NCBI GenBank assembly: GCA_051892875.1
Contig: JBJFGR010000064.1
Coordinates: 1 to 13,081 of the forward strand
DNA length: 13,081 bases
Reading direction: 5' to 3'
From: JBJFGR01 sp051892875
Lineage (GTDB): Bacteria; Pseudomonadota; Gammaproteobacteria; Enterobacterales; Succinivibrionaceae
The notes under the pieces were generated by a model. That model worked only from the letters and a program-made list of their open reading frames with translations. It was not told the origin of the DNA and searched no databases. Positions 1-8,205 of this stretch are shown here, in pieces; positions within the stretch are counted from its first letter, which is position 1; each line of letters starts with the position of its first letter. The position numbers and the translations under genes were made by a program.

Positions 1-84
1 ATAAAGTGCGATAGTCAGAATTGATACTAAATACACACTTTATATTACACTCTCAACCAGATTAGTGAACAAATTTCAACTTCA

Positions 85-1584
85 TTACATTTTTTTATAC
101 TTTTTATTAAACACTTTTAAAATTTTAAAAAACAATGATTTTTTTAATAATTCTAAATTAGAACTTAATAAATCAATATTTTTTTGTTTATTACTATTTT
201 CTATCTGTAACTTTTTTTGACTTTCTTGCAATTGTTCCAATTGGAACTTTTGATTTGAGTTTTCACCTTTTAACTTTCTTTCACTTCCCAACAGTTGTTC
301 CAATTGGATCTTTTGGTTATTATTTTCGCCTTTTAGCTTTCTTTCACTTTCCAACAGTTGTTCCAATTGGATCTTTTGGTTATTGTTTTCACCTTTTAGC
401 TTTCTTTCACTTTCCAACAGTTGTTCCAATTGGATCTTTTGGTTATTGTTTTCACCTTTTAGCTTTCTTTCACTTTCCAGCAGTTGGTTCAATTGAATCT
501 TCTGGTTATTATTTTCACCTTTTAGCTTTCTTTCACTTTCCAACAGTTGTTCCAATTGGAACTTTTGATTTGAGTTTTCACCTTTTAACTTTCTTTCACT
601 TCCCAACAGTTGTTCCAATTGGATCTTTTGGTTATTATTTTCGCCTTTTAGCTTTCTTTCACTTTCCAACAGTTGTTCCAATTGGATCTTTTGGTTATTG
701 TTTTCACCTTTTAGCTTTCTTTCACTTTCCAGCAGTTGGTTCAATTGAATCTTCTGGTTATTATTTTCACCTTTTAAAGTTCGTTCACTTTCAAGTAATA
801 TCTCTTTATCCTTCAGTAATTTAGATATATAAACATTGTTATGCTCTATTTGACAATGATTATTATGCGCCCAGGCTCTAAGTTTATCTAAATCATCATC
901 TTCCTTGATACAAATTTCTGATGATATTATGGGTAAAGCTTGATTACTACATATAGCAATTAAATATTCAGAAGTTTCTGGAACAAGATTACTTTTAATA
1001 AACGCTGTTTTAATATCTTTATTAGTAATAACATCCGCAATTTCCCACTTTTGAACAAAGTAAACAACATTTTTAAAAAATTGCTTTAAAAATATCTCAA
1101 ACTCATTATATGAAAATTCATGTAGATGATATTTATTTTTACCACGCTTTTTATAAACATCATGATTAGGCGTCGACATGACCAAAATGCCATCAGATTT
1201 TAAGACTCTTTTAATTTCAAATAAAAATGAGTTTTGCAATTCAATATTTACATGTTCAATGGTTTCAAAAGAAACTACAACATCCATACTATTATCTTGA
1301 AAAGGCAATTTTTCAACAGACGCTACTTTATAATCAATCTTACTGTTAGGTAAAAATTTTCCTTTTGCATACTCTATTGCTTCATCAGAAATATCTATTC
1401 CACTAACATGTTGAGCTTCAGAAGAAAGAAACGAAGTACCATAACCTGCACCACAAGCGACATCTAACACAATTTTATTTTTTACAAACTGTAATGCAAA
1501 TTTATATCTATCGACATGTTCTATTTCTAGATCTTTTCCAGATATTCCAGGAACTAATCTTTCTCCAGTGAAATTCATAGTCAT
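85..1584 (-). CDS. SAM-dependent methyltransferase with nine-unit coiled-coil repeat tail
   Basis: Protein of 499 residues in three parts. Residues 1-215 are a class I methyltransferase. It opens with FTGERLVPG and EHVDRY, as in methyltransferases of surface-polysaccharide loci, and has SAM motif I VLDVACGAGYGT (39-50), an acidic motif II residue (D64 in GIDIS) and SFETIEHV (105-112). Residues 265-453 are nine near-identical 21-residue units, with a decayed tenth at 454-474. Leucines spaced seven apart suggest a coiled coil of three heptads per unit. Residues 478-499 are amphipathic, with eight lysines and four aromatic residues, and could bind membrane. The start at 1584 follows AAAGAG, and the gap to the kinase gene upstream is 14 bases. 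It is the last gene of the operon. The likely role, by inference, is methylation of a sugar or chain end of the exported glycan, with the tail as spacer or ruler as in WbdD. No kinase domain is present, unlike WbdD. The methyltransferase fold is sure; the substrate is unknown. Confidence 0.87.
   Translation of the reverse strand: MTMNFTGERLVPGISGKDLEIEHVDRYKFALQFVKNKIVLDVACGAGYGTSFLSSEAQHVSGIDISDEAIEYAKGKFLPNSKIDYKVASVEKLPFQDNSMDVVVSFETIEHVNIELQNSFLFEIKRVLKSDGILVMSTPNHDVYKKRGKNKYHLHEFSYNEFEIFLKQFFKNVVYFVQKWEIADVITNKDIKTAFIKSNLVPETSEYLIAICSNQALPIISSEICIKEDDDLDKLRAWAHNNHCQIEHNNVYISKLLKDKEILLESERTLKGENNNQKIQLNQLLESERKLKGENNNQKIQLEQLLESERKLKGENNNQKIQLEQLLGSERKLKGENSNQKFQLEQLLESERKLKGENNNQKIQLNQLLESERKLKGENNNQKIQLEQLLESERKLKGENNNQKIQLEQLLESERKLKGENNNQKIQLEQLLGSERKLKGENSNQKFQLEQLQESQKKLQIENSNKQKNIDLLSSNLELLKKSLFFKILKVFNKKYKKM
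163..792 (-). repeat. 63-bp in-frame tandem repeat (nine units plus one decayed)
   Basis: Nine units fill 226-792 and a diverged tenth fills 163-225. Each unit is 63 bases, exactly 21 codons. Units differ at only a few marker bases. On the plus strand, a version starting AATTGGAACTTTTGATT occurs at 239 and again at 554, exactly five units apart. The neighbouring variants (ATTTTCGCC, CAGCAGTTGG, GAATCTTCTGG) follow in the same order in both blocks, and the first block has one extra unit. The array therefore grew by duplicating a four-unit block and then gaining or losing a single unit. Because 63 is divisible by three, changes in copy number keep the reading frame. Confidence 0.95.
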
Positions 1585-1598
1585 ATTTCTCTTTAAAA

Positions 1599-2600
1599 TT
1601 AATATTCTTCTGGAACAAAATACATAATTTGAGAACCTCCGTTTTCAAAAGTAAACGGAATATGAAGCAAATTAGATAATTCTTTTTTCACGGCTTCTTG
1701 CTTATCTTTTTCAACATAAAACACAAGGAAACCACCACCACCTGCACCTAGTAATTTTCCACCAAGAGCACCAGCTTTCATACCTTTATCGTATAAAACA
1801 TCTATGTCAGAAGTTGTTACAGATTTTCCTGTATTTCGTTTCAACTTCCATGTTGTATCTAGCAATCTACCAAAATCATTTAAATCTCGATGGCTATCTG
1901 TAATTATATTTTTAGCATCATTAACCAATGACAACATTTCTAGCAAATTCTTTATTTTACTTTCTTTATCAGCTTTCGTTACAGCAGCATTATCTTTCTG
2001 AACCTCAGATGAAAAACGAGTAAAACCAGTAAAAAACATTAACAAATTATCATCAAGTAATTGTTTGCGCTCTCTTGATAAAATTAGAGGTTCAACGTTA
2101 AATCCGTTATCACCAAAAGAAATTAAATTAAAACCACCATATGCAGCTGCAATTTGATCTTGCCACCCACCAGCTTCTTGACATAAGTCTCTTTCTAATT
2201 TTATAGCTTTTTCAGCAAGCATTCTTTTATCTGCATACTTACCTTTTAAAGCCATAAAAGCATTAATCATACCAACAGCAAAAGAACTACTAGTACCTAG
2301 ACCTGATCTTGCAGGTAAATCACCTTCATATGTCAATCTCAACTCATGCATATCCAACATTTTCATGGCATTTCTTATAGCAGGATGTTGAATATCATCA
2401 ATATCTGTTACTCTTTCTAATCTTGAATATGATAATTCAGTAGTATAATCAAAAAATTTTGGTAAATGTCTAACATTCACATAGCAATATTTATCGAAAG
2501 TCGTGGAAATAACAGCCCCACCATGTTCATTAAAAAACTCAGGCATGTCAGTTCCACCTCCAAAGAAAGACATTCTAAAAGGTGTTTTGGAGATTATCAT
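1599..2600 (-). CDS. GHMP-family sugar kinase, HddA-like (heptose 7-phosphate kinase type)
   Basis: 333 residues, full length for the family. The N-terminus MIISKTPFRMSFFGGGTD is the GHMP motif 1 typical of D-glycero-alpha-D-manno-heptose-7-phosphate kinase relatives. The ATP phosphate loop is PARSGLGTSSS (96-106), GGWQDQ (144-149) carries a candidate catalytic aspartate, and motif 3 is KLLGAGGGGF (282-291). The family phosphorylates a sugar (in HddA, heptose 7-phosphate at C1) on the way to a nucleotide-activated heptose. The usual partners, an isomerase (GmhA), a phosphatase (GmhB) and a nucleotidyltransferase (HddC), are not in the window. The exact substrate therefore stays open; another sugar such as fucose is possible. 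The start at 2600 has AAGGA nine bases upstream, and the gap to the glycosyltransferase gene is 19 bases. Kinase family sure; heptose specificity moderate. Confidence 0.8.
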   Translation of the reverse strand: MIISKTPFRMSFFGGGTDMPEFFNEHGGAVISTTFDKYCYVNVRHLPKFFDYTTELSYSRLERVTDIDDIQHPAIRNAMKMLDMHELRLTYEGDLPARSGLGTSSSFAVGMINAFMALKGKYADKRMLAEKAIKLERDLCQEAGGWQDQIAAAYGGFNLISFGDNGFNVEPLILSRERKQLLDDNLLMFFTGFTRFSSEVQKDNAAVTKADKESKIKNLLEMLSLVNDAKNIITDSHRDLNDFGRLLDTTWKLKRNTGKSVTTSDIDVLYDKGMKAGALGGKLLGAGGGGFLVFYVEKDKQEAVKKELSNLLHIPFTFENGGSQIMYFVPEEY

Positions 2601-2619
2601 TCATTATTCCTTTATTATT

Positions 2620-4884
2620 TTATAGATCAAATAGTTCTTTAAACCAATTCTTTACAATATCATATGAATAGTGCTCATAAACATATTTATAACAAGCTGA
2701 CACATTTCTTTCTCTATACTTATCATCTGTGTACATTTTTACCACTTCATTAGCAAATGAATCAGCATCATCGTACGCGCCTATACATTTTTCAATATTT
2801 TCTAGACCTTCAATACCAATGCTTGTAGAAACGATTGGAATCTTGTTATACATTGCTTCAATTGTTTTTCCCTTTACACCTGCACCATATCGCAAAGGGA
2901 TCACAGAAATTCTTGTAGTCTTATATAGATGTTCTAATTCTTCATCAGTAACAAACCCCTTAATAATGATATTGTCACTTGCTAAATCCTTTATTTTTTC
3001 AGGTACATTAGAACCTACTACATTCATCTTTATATTTGGTATCTTTGAGGAAATTTTAGGAAACACTTCTTCCAAAAACCATAACATTGCATCTAAATTA
3101 GGAGTATGGGTAAAACCACCTACAAACATTAAATCTTTTGTATCTTTTCTATCTTGTTTTGATTCAAAATCAAATTTATTAAACACAAATATTGGTGCAA
3201 CATACGCCTTTTTAGATGAAGTCACTTCGTTTATAATATCTTTTTCATCTTTTGAAACAGAAACAACTTTAGTTGATTTATTGAACAACCCTAATTCTAT
3301 TTCTCTAAATTTCTTTGAATTATCTAAATGTTCTTTCTTTCCTGTTAATTTATAGCAACGTTCTTCACGAACAAAATGTAAATCACAAACATCATATACT
3401 ACAGGAATATTATTCTTATTTAATTCATCAATGTAATTTACAGAAATATGAGGTCTGTTGATAAATGCATACTTAATATATTTTGCATTATCTTGCAACC
3501 ACTTTTTCCAATTATCACGATAATAAACACCATAAAGAATTTCTACACCAAGGTCTTCAACCATCTGACCATAAGGTTCCATTCTATTAAAATTATCACC
3601 AATAAATTTAACGTTATAACCTTCTTTTGCTAAAAGTTGCAAATACTGGTAAATAGTTCGAGATCCCGCATCTTTATCAAAAGTCGGAACATAATGGTCT
3701 ATGAATAAAATACAAGGTTTATTTCGACTTCTATCTCTAGCTAAAAATACATTTTCTGCATTATTAAAATGTTCTTTTTCTAAGACATCTTTCCATTTCT
3801 TATAAAACTTTTCAGAATTTACAACCTGATAATGTTTCATACCTGTACTTGTGTCAGTACCATTACTAATACCTTCAAAATGAACAACTACTGATTTAGG
3901 TTGATAAACTACCTTATAACCAGCTTTTCTTACAGAAAATGCTAAATCAGAGTCCTCACAATATGCAGGTGCGAATTCTTCATCAAAACCATCCAATTGA
4001 TTCCATAAATCTGTTCTTATTAAAATAGAAGCACCTGAAATGTAATCCACTTCTTTAAGATAATTAAACTCAGGAAGTGTTGGATCTGACTTATAACCAA
4101 AATTCCAAGCCGATCCATCCTTCCATAATATACCACCTGCTTCTTGTAATCTGCCATCAGGATAAACTAACTTAGAACCAACCATACCAATAGTATTATC
4201 AGATTCTATTGTTTTTATTAAAGAACTTAACCAATTAGGTTGCACTTGAGTATCATTATTTAAAAAATGAATATATTTTCCTCGGGCTAACTTAGCAGCT
4301 CTATTACAATTTAATAAAAATCCTTGATTGCAAGAGTTTCTAACTACAGTAATATTTTTAACAAATGTTGATATTATTTTTGTATTATCAGAAGAAACAT
4401 CATCTGCAATAATAATTTCATAAGCAATATCTTTTGTATGGTCTAAAATTGATTTCAAACACTTATAAGTATAATCTATTTGATTATATACGGGGATGAT
4501 TATTGATACTAAAGGTTTATTTACGATATCAAAAACCAATTCTTCATAAGTTACATTTAGTTGTTGATTATTGCAATTATCAATTACCTCTGTTTCTATT
4601 TCTTGAGAGTTATCTTCTGTTTTCTCATTTACAACATTAGTATCTACTATCAATTCAATAGCATTGTTACTACGAAACCACGCATCAAAATTATCAAGTT
4701 TATTGTTAAGCACAGCACCATCATCTGCTTTTAGCATATTTATCAAACGCTTAATATTCGAAATATTCAAATATCTTAAATATAGTCTAGGATTTTTTAT
4801 TGCTTTTTTAAATAATTTAGCTAAAAATCTTCTACGTGAATCATGAGGAAATATAAAATCTCTCAATTTATAATATAATTTCAT
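2620..4884 (-). CDS. Two-domain glycosyltransferase (GT2 + GT4 fusion)
   Basis: 754 residues with two catalytic modules. Residues 1-120 are a basic, then acidic N-terminal extension with no domain I recognise. Residues 124-375 are a GT-A fold family-2 transferase: VSIIIPVYN (126-134), DD (161-162), the metal-binding FLNND (207-211), the acidic CEDSDLAF (309-316) with the likely base, and VVHFEG (333-338). Residues 390-754 are a GT-B fold family-4 transferase: MFVGGFTHTPNLDAM (586-600), PLRYGAGVKGKTIEA (663-677) with the donor-binding glutamate E676, and STSIGIEGL (686-694). Such fusions occur in rhamnan and other polysaccharide loci, where one protein adds two different linkages. No membrane segment is seen, so it probably works at the inner face of the cytoplasmic membrane. 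The start at 4884 has only a weak ribosome-binding site; the gap from the previous gene is 29 bases. Donor sugars cannot be read from sequence. Confidence 0.88.
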   Translation of the reverse strand: MKLYYKLRDFIFPHDSRRRFLAKLFKKAIKNPRLYLRYLNISNIKRLINMLKADDGAVLNNKLDNFDAWFRSNNAIELIVDTNVVNEKTEDNSQEIETEVIDNCNNQQLNVTYEELVFDIVNKPLVSIIIPVYNQIDYTYKCLKSILDHTKDIAYEIIIADDVSSDNTKIISTFVKNITVVRNSCNQGFLLNCNRAAKLARGKYIHFLNNDTQVQPNWLSSLIKTIESDNTIGMVGSKLVYPDGRLQEAGGILWKDGSAWNFGYKSDPTLPEFNYLKEVDYISGASILIRTDLWNQLDGFDEEFAPAYCEDSDLAFSVRKAGYKVVYQPKSVVVHFEGISNGTDTSTGMKHYQVVNSEKFYKKWKDVLEKEHFNNAENVFLARDRSRNKPCILFIDHYVPTFDKDAGSRTIYQYLQLLAKEGYNVKFIGDNFNRMEPYGQMVEDLGVEILYGVYYRDNWKKWLQDNAKYIKYAFINRPHISVNYIDELNKNNIPVVYDVCDLHFVREERCYKLTGKKEHLDNSKKFREIELGLFNKSTKVVSVSKDEKDIINEVTSSKKAYVAPIFVFNKFDFESKQDRKDTKDLMFVGGFTHTPNLDAMLWFLEEVFPKISSKIPNIKMNVVGSNVPEKIKDLASDNIIIKGFVTDEELEHLYKTTRISVIPLRYGAGVKGKTIEAMYNKIPIVSTSIGIEGLENIEKCIGAYDDADSFANEVVKMYTDDKYRERNVSACYKYVYEHYSYDIVKNWFKELFDL

Positions 4885-4913
4885 AAATTTATCGCTATGT
4901 TAACTTGTTAAAT

Positions 4914-5771
4914 TCAAATATTACCAATTTTATACCCAAAAAATTGGGCAAAATTATAACATAATGCATATGGGATAAAAAGATAAAAATTATTTTTTCT
5001 TAAATATTTTAGCTCTTCTTTTATAAAACTAATACCTTCACCTTGAATTTTTCCAAAAGTTTCTAAGCACCAATTTTCATTCTTGTGAAATTTTCCTATT
5101 TGGATATATCTATTAAACACATTATGTAGTGTAAGATTATGCGAATGATAAACCTTAGCTTCAGCACAGTATCCTGTTTGATATCCTTTTAGTAACAATT
5201 TTGCAGCAACATAAAAATCTTCAGCAAATTCAATATCTTTTGGAAATCCACCTACTTCTAATACTTTTGTTTTTTTATATGCTGCAAAACTATTTGATAA
5301 AAAAGCGGTTTTTATACCTTTTTGCTTTCGATCTTCAAATTTGTTTTTAAAAGACTTTTCAGGGTAATTATAGTACCTTGAAAACATAGCTAATGGATTA
5401 GCATCTTTATGTGGCAATTGTCTACCATATACAGCTGCTAAATTTTCATCGCTTTCTAAATATTTTACTAAGGTATCTATTGAATTTTCATCAGCCAATA
5501 AAGCGTCTTGGGTTAAAAAAACAACTATTTCAGTCTTTGCTTTTTCAAGAGCATATTGTCTTGTTTTTCCATGACCAAAATCTTTTTTATCGATAATTTC
5601 TACAGTAAAATTGTAATCTTTTGCTATTTTAATGGTATCATCTTTTGATGATGAATCTATTATTATAACTTCTGAAATATTAGCTCTTTGTTTTTTAAGA
5701 ACTTCTGCATTTGTTAAAAATTTTGTTCCTGCATTGTATGTTGGTATTACTACCGTTATCGGTCTTGTCAT
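4914..5771 (-). CDS. Family-2 glycosyltransferase, rhamnosyltransferase-like
   Basis: 285 residues, a single GT-A domain. ITVVIPTYNAG (5-15) and IIIDSSSKD (36-44) form the nucleotide-sugar pocket, FLTQDA (85-90) holds the metal-binding aspartate, YGRQLPH (115-121) is shared with rhamnosyltransferases of O-antigen loci, and AEDFYVAAKLLLKGY (183-197) carries the acidic pair near the catalytic base. No transmembrane helix is clear, though the C-terminal 30 residues are aromatic-rich and could touch membrane. The gene starts 13 bases after wzt with a poor Shine-Dalgarno match, suggesting translation linked to wzt. With rmlC and rmlD in the same operon, dTDP-L-rhamnose is the likely donor, but that is inferred from context and family likeness. 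Confidence 0.85.
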   Translation of the reverse strand: MTRPITVVIPTYNAGTKFLTNAEVLKKQRANISEVIIIDSSSKDDTIKIAKDYNFTVEIIDKKDFGHGKTRQYALEKAKTEIVVFLTQDALLADENSIDTLVKYLESDENLAAVYGRQLPHKDANPLAMFSRYYNYPEKSFKNKFEDRKQKGIKTAFLSNSFAAYKKTKVLEVGGFPKDIEFAEDFYVAAKLLLKGYQTGYCAEAKVYHSHNLTLHNVFNRYIQIGKFHKNENWCLETFGKIQGEGISFIKEELKYLRKNNFYLFIPYALCYNFAQFFGYKIGNI

Positions 5772-5784
5772 ACTTTTAGATCTA

Positions 5785-6522
5785 CTATTCAGAACCTAAC
5801 ATATATTTGTTGTATTGTTCATGGACTTCTTTCGGAACTCCTATCATTTCAATATGGCCATCCTTTATCCAAATTGAACGTTCGCAAATTTTTTCTATTT
5901 GGTTTAATGAATGACTTACAATAACAATTGTTGTACCCTTTGCTTTTATTTCTTTAAGTTTTTCAAAACATTTCTTTTGGAATGCAAGATCACCTACTGC
6001 TAAAATTTCATCTATCATAAGAACATCAGCTTCAACATTTATTGCTACAGCAAAAGCTAAACGCATATACATACCGCTTGAATATGTTCTTATAGGATTA
6101 TCAATAAAATCCTGAAGTTCTGAAAATTCAATTATTGAATCGATTTTTGATTTAATTTCTTTTTTTGATAAACCAAATATAGAAGCATTTATAAAGATAT
6201 TTTCTCTTCCTGACATATCTGGATGAAAACCTGCACCTAATTCAATTAAACTGGCAACACGACCTTGCACAGTTATTTTTCCAGTATCAGGGTACATAAT
6301 CTTCGTTAGCATTTTTAAAAGGGTACTCTTACCACATCCATTCTTTCCAATAATGCCGATAGCTTCACCTTTACCAACTGAAAAACTTATTCCATTTAAT
6401 ACTGTTCTGTTTTCATATGAATTTCTTGACCAAAAAAGAACTTTTTCCTTTAAACTATAACCTTTATCATGATAAATCTTAAAATTCTTAACAACATTAT
6501 CTACTGTAATTGCTTCTGTCAT
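5785..6522 (-). CDS. wzt: Polysaccharide ABC exporter ATPase (Wzt-type, without carbohydrate-binding domain)
   Basis: 245 residues. Walker A is GKNGCGKST (59-67), the ABC signature is YSSGM (147-151), Walker B is VLMIDE (167-172) and the switch histidine is H204 in VSHS. SLIELGAGFHPDMSGRENIF (91-110) is the stretch shared by Wzt, KpsT-like and TagH ATPases that export finished polysaccharide. The protein ends soon after the nucleotide-binding domain. The roughly 180-residue C-terminal carbohydrate-binding domain of E. coli O8/O9a-type Wzt is absent, as in the short Wzt of systems whose chains carry no terminal cap. The gene begins 3 bases after wzm, with GAGGA inside the wzm end as ribosome-binding site. 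It partners Wzm at the cytoplasmic membrane. Confidence 0.93.
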   Translation of the reverse strand: MTEAITVDNVVKNFKIYHDKGYSLKEKVLFWSRNSYENRTVLNGISFSVGKGEAIGIIGKNGCGKSTLLKMLTKIMYPDTGKITVQGRVASLIELGAGFHPDMSGRENIFINASIFGLSKKEIKSKIDSIIEFSELQDFIDNPIRTYSSGMYMRLAFAVAINVEADVLMIDEILAVGDLAFQKKCFEKLKEIKAKGTTIVIVSHSLNQIEKICERSIWIKDGHIEMIGVPKEVHEQYNKYMLGSE

Positions 6523-6525
6523 TTG

Positions 6526-7311
6526 TTATAGTTCCTCAGCAAACTTTTTCTTTAATTTATTAAATACAATTAAACCAATTACTAATGACACCACTCCGAA
6601 TATAACAGAAGATAATAAAGTCTCAATATTTGGAATTTGCCCATAATATAAAATATCTCTGAATGCTACAATCACAGGAGTCATTGGATTCATATTTAAA
6701 ATAAATAAATACTCTTCAGGAACCATACTTAACGGATAAATAATAGGAACTAAAAAATGCCATGCCATTATTATTACTGATAAAATATGTTCTAAATCCC
6801 TAAAAAATACTGTAAGTGCTGAAAATATAAAAACAAGACCTAAAACAAGTATATATTCAACAGCTGCTATTATAGGTAAATAAAGCCAAGCAATAAAATT
6901 CACATTATCACTAAATAATAATACTACTGCAAAAACCACAATGAAACAGTAACACATATTCACAAAATTAGCCGTTACCGTAGCTATGGGCAATACTTCT
7001 CTAGGAAAATAAATTTTTGTTACAAGATTCTTATTAGATAAAATGCAACTACAACCATTTCCAATACTATTAGCTAGAAACAACCAAGGAATTAAAGCGA
7101 CAAATAAAAACAAATAGTACTTTTCAATACCCATCTTCATAATATGAGAGAATACAAATGTATATACACATAACTGTAATAAAGGATTAATAAAAGTCCA
7201 CAAAAAACCTAATATTGTTCCTTTATATCTTCCCCTGAGCTCTCTTCTAACAAGACTTGCTATCATATCCCTATACGGAAAAATAGCCTTTATATCATTT
7301 ATTATTTCCAA
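6526..7311 (-). CDS. wzm: Polysaccharide ABC exporter permease (Wzm-type), TTG start
   Basis: 261 residues with about six membrane helices (roughly 32-56, 65-83, 108-132, 140-166, 174-194, 231-252), an ABC-2 permease. RRELRGRYKGTILGFLWTF (22-40) and KIYFPREVLPIA (99-110) are typical of Wzm/TagG exporters. With Wzt it moves lipid-linked polysaccharide across the inner membrane. The first codon is TTG at 7311: an in-frame TGA lies at 7315-7317, AAGG sits nine bases before the TTG, and the next ATG (residue 16) would cut into the conserved N-terminal helix. A 63-base AT-rich gap separates it from rmlD, the largest gap in the operon. I see no convincing promoter or terminator in that gap. Confidence 0.92.
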   Translation of the reverse strand: MEIINDIKAIFPYRDMIASLVRRELRGRYKGTILGFLWTFINPLLQLCVYTFVFSHIMKMGIEKYYLFLFVALIPWLFLANSIGNGCSCILSNKNLVTKIYFPREVLPIATVTANFVNMCYCFIVVFAVVLLFSDNVNFIAWLYLPIIAAVEYILVLGLVFIFSALTVFFRDLEHILSVIIMAWHFLVPIIYPLSMVPEEYLFILNMNPMTPVIVAFRDILYYGQIPNIETLLSSVIFGVVSLVIGLIVFNKLKKKFAEEL

Positions 7312-7374
7312 AATTCAAACCTTAACTTCTATATTTATGTCTTTATTTTATCTTTTTTTATCATAAAATCATGA

Positions 7375-8205
7375 TTAAAATTGCAATAAACACTTCTTTA
7401 AACTATCTTTCCAATGAGGAATAGTAATATTAAAAGTTTTCTTTATTGATGTTTTATCAAGAACACTGTACGAAGGTCTTGTAGCCTTTGTTGGATATTC
7501 TTCTGTTCTTAAAGGTTTTACATAGCAATTTAAATTCGATAATTCCATAATTTCATGAGCGAAATCATACCATGAACAAACACCTTCATTTGTATAATGA
7601 TATACTCCACTGTTGCTTCCATTTAATTGAGGTAACATTGCAACGATTGCTTCTGCAAGATCTCCTGCAAAGGTCGGTGTTCCTATTTGATCACTTATAA
7701 CACCTATCTCAGACTTTGTTTCCCCTAATCTTCTCATTGTTTTAACAAAATTATTTCCATAGCTCGAATATAACCAAGCTGTACGAATGATTGCAAAAAC
7801 TTTTGAGTTTGTAGATACCGCTTTTTCACCTGCTAATTTTGTTCTTCCATACGCTGAAACAGGATCTGTTTCAAAATTTGTTTCGTAAGGTGTATGACCT
7901 TTTCCATTAAATACATAATCTGTTGACACATGAATTAGTTTACAACCTGTTTTTGCTAAATTTAAAGGTCCTTCAGCATTGATTTTATATGCAAGTTCTT
8001 CTTCATCTTCTGCTTTATCAACAGCAGTATAAGCTGCACAATTTATGATTGTGTAAATTTCTTTTTCTTTTACAAATGATAATACTTCTTCCAAATTAGT
8101 AATATCTAATTCCTGAACATCTGTATAAATGGCATCTGGTAAAAGTTTTTTTAATTCACTGCCTAACTGACCATTTCCACCTGTTACTAATATTTTACTA
8201 CTCAT
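7375..8205 (-). CDS. rmlD: dTDP-4-dehydrorhamnose reductase
   Basis: 276 residues, usual length. It makes dTDP-L-rhamnose from dTDP-4-keto-L-rhamnose with NAD(P)H, the last step of the pathway. The nucleotide-binding loop is TGGNGQLG (8-15). The short-chain reductase triad is visible as T95 in VSTDYVF and Y119/K123 in YGRTK. RPSYSVLD (243-250) is the conserved C-terminal substrate-site motif. The start at 8205 overlaps the end of rmlC by 8 bases and has AAGGA seven bases upstream, so translation is probably coupled. RmlA and RmlB are not in the window and must be encoded elsewhere if the pathway is complete. Confidence 0.95.
   Translation of the reverse strand: MSSKILVTGGNGQLGSELKKLLPDAIYTDVQELDITNLEEVLSFVKEKEIYTIINCAAYTAVDKAEDEEELAYKINAEGPLNLAKTGCKLIHVSTDYVFNGKGHTPYETNFETDPVSAYGRTKLAGEKAVSTNSKVFAIIRTAWLYSSYGNNFVKTMRRLGETKSEIGVISDQIGTPTFAGDLAEAIVAMLPQLNGSNSGVYHYTNEGVCSWYDFAHEIMELSNLNCYVKPLRTEEYPTKATRPSYSVLDKTSIKKTFNITIPHWKDSLKKCLLQF

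Noticed and set aside
1..43. Inverted repeat ATAAAGTG / CACTTTAT with 27 bases between arms
   Set aside because: Arms are AT-rich, the centre does not pair, there is no T-run, and the left arm is at the window edge, so it cannot be judged as a terminator or RNA.
69..85. Possible next gene overlapping the methyltransferase stop (ATG at 85-83)
   Set aside because: The frame closes after seven codons, and no other ATG occurs on the minus strand in the last 60 bases.
226..792. CRISPR array
   Set aside because: Units are contiguous 63-base copies with no unique spacers, and they are coding.
255..824. Plus-strand 189-codon open frame through the repeat array
   Set aside because: It is the antisense of the methyltransferase tail. 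It is open only because the 63-base unit keeps one stop-free antisense frame in phase.
2729..3355. Plus-strand 208-codon open frame
   Set aside because: It lies wholly inside the GT2-GT4 gene on the other strand and shows no recognisable domain; the minus-strand protein has clear catalytic motifs.
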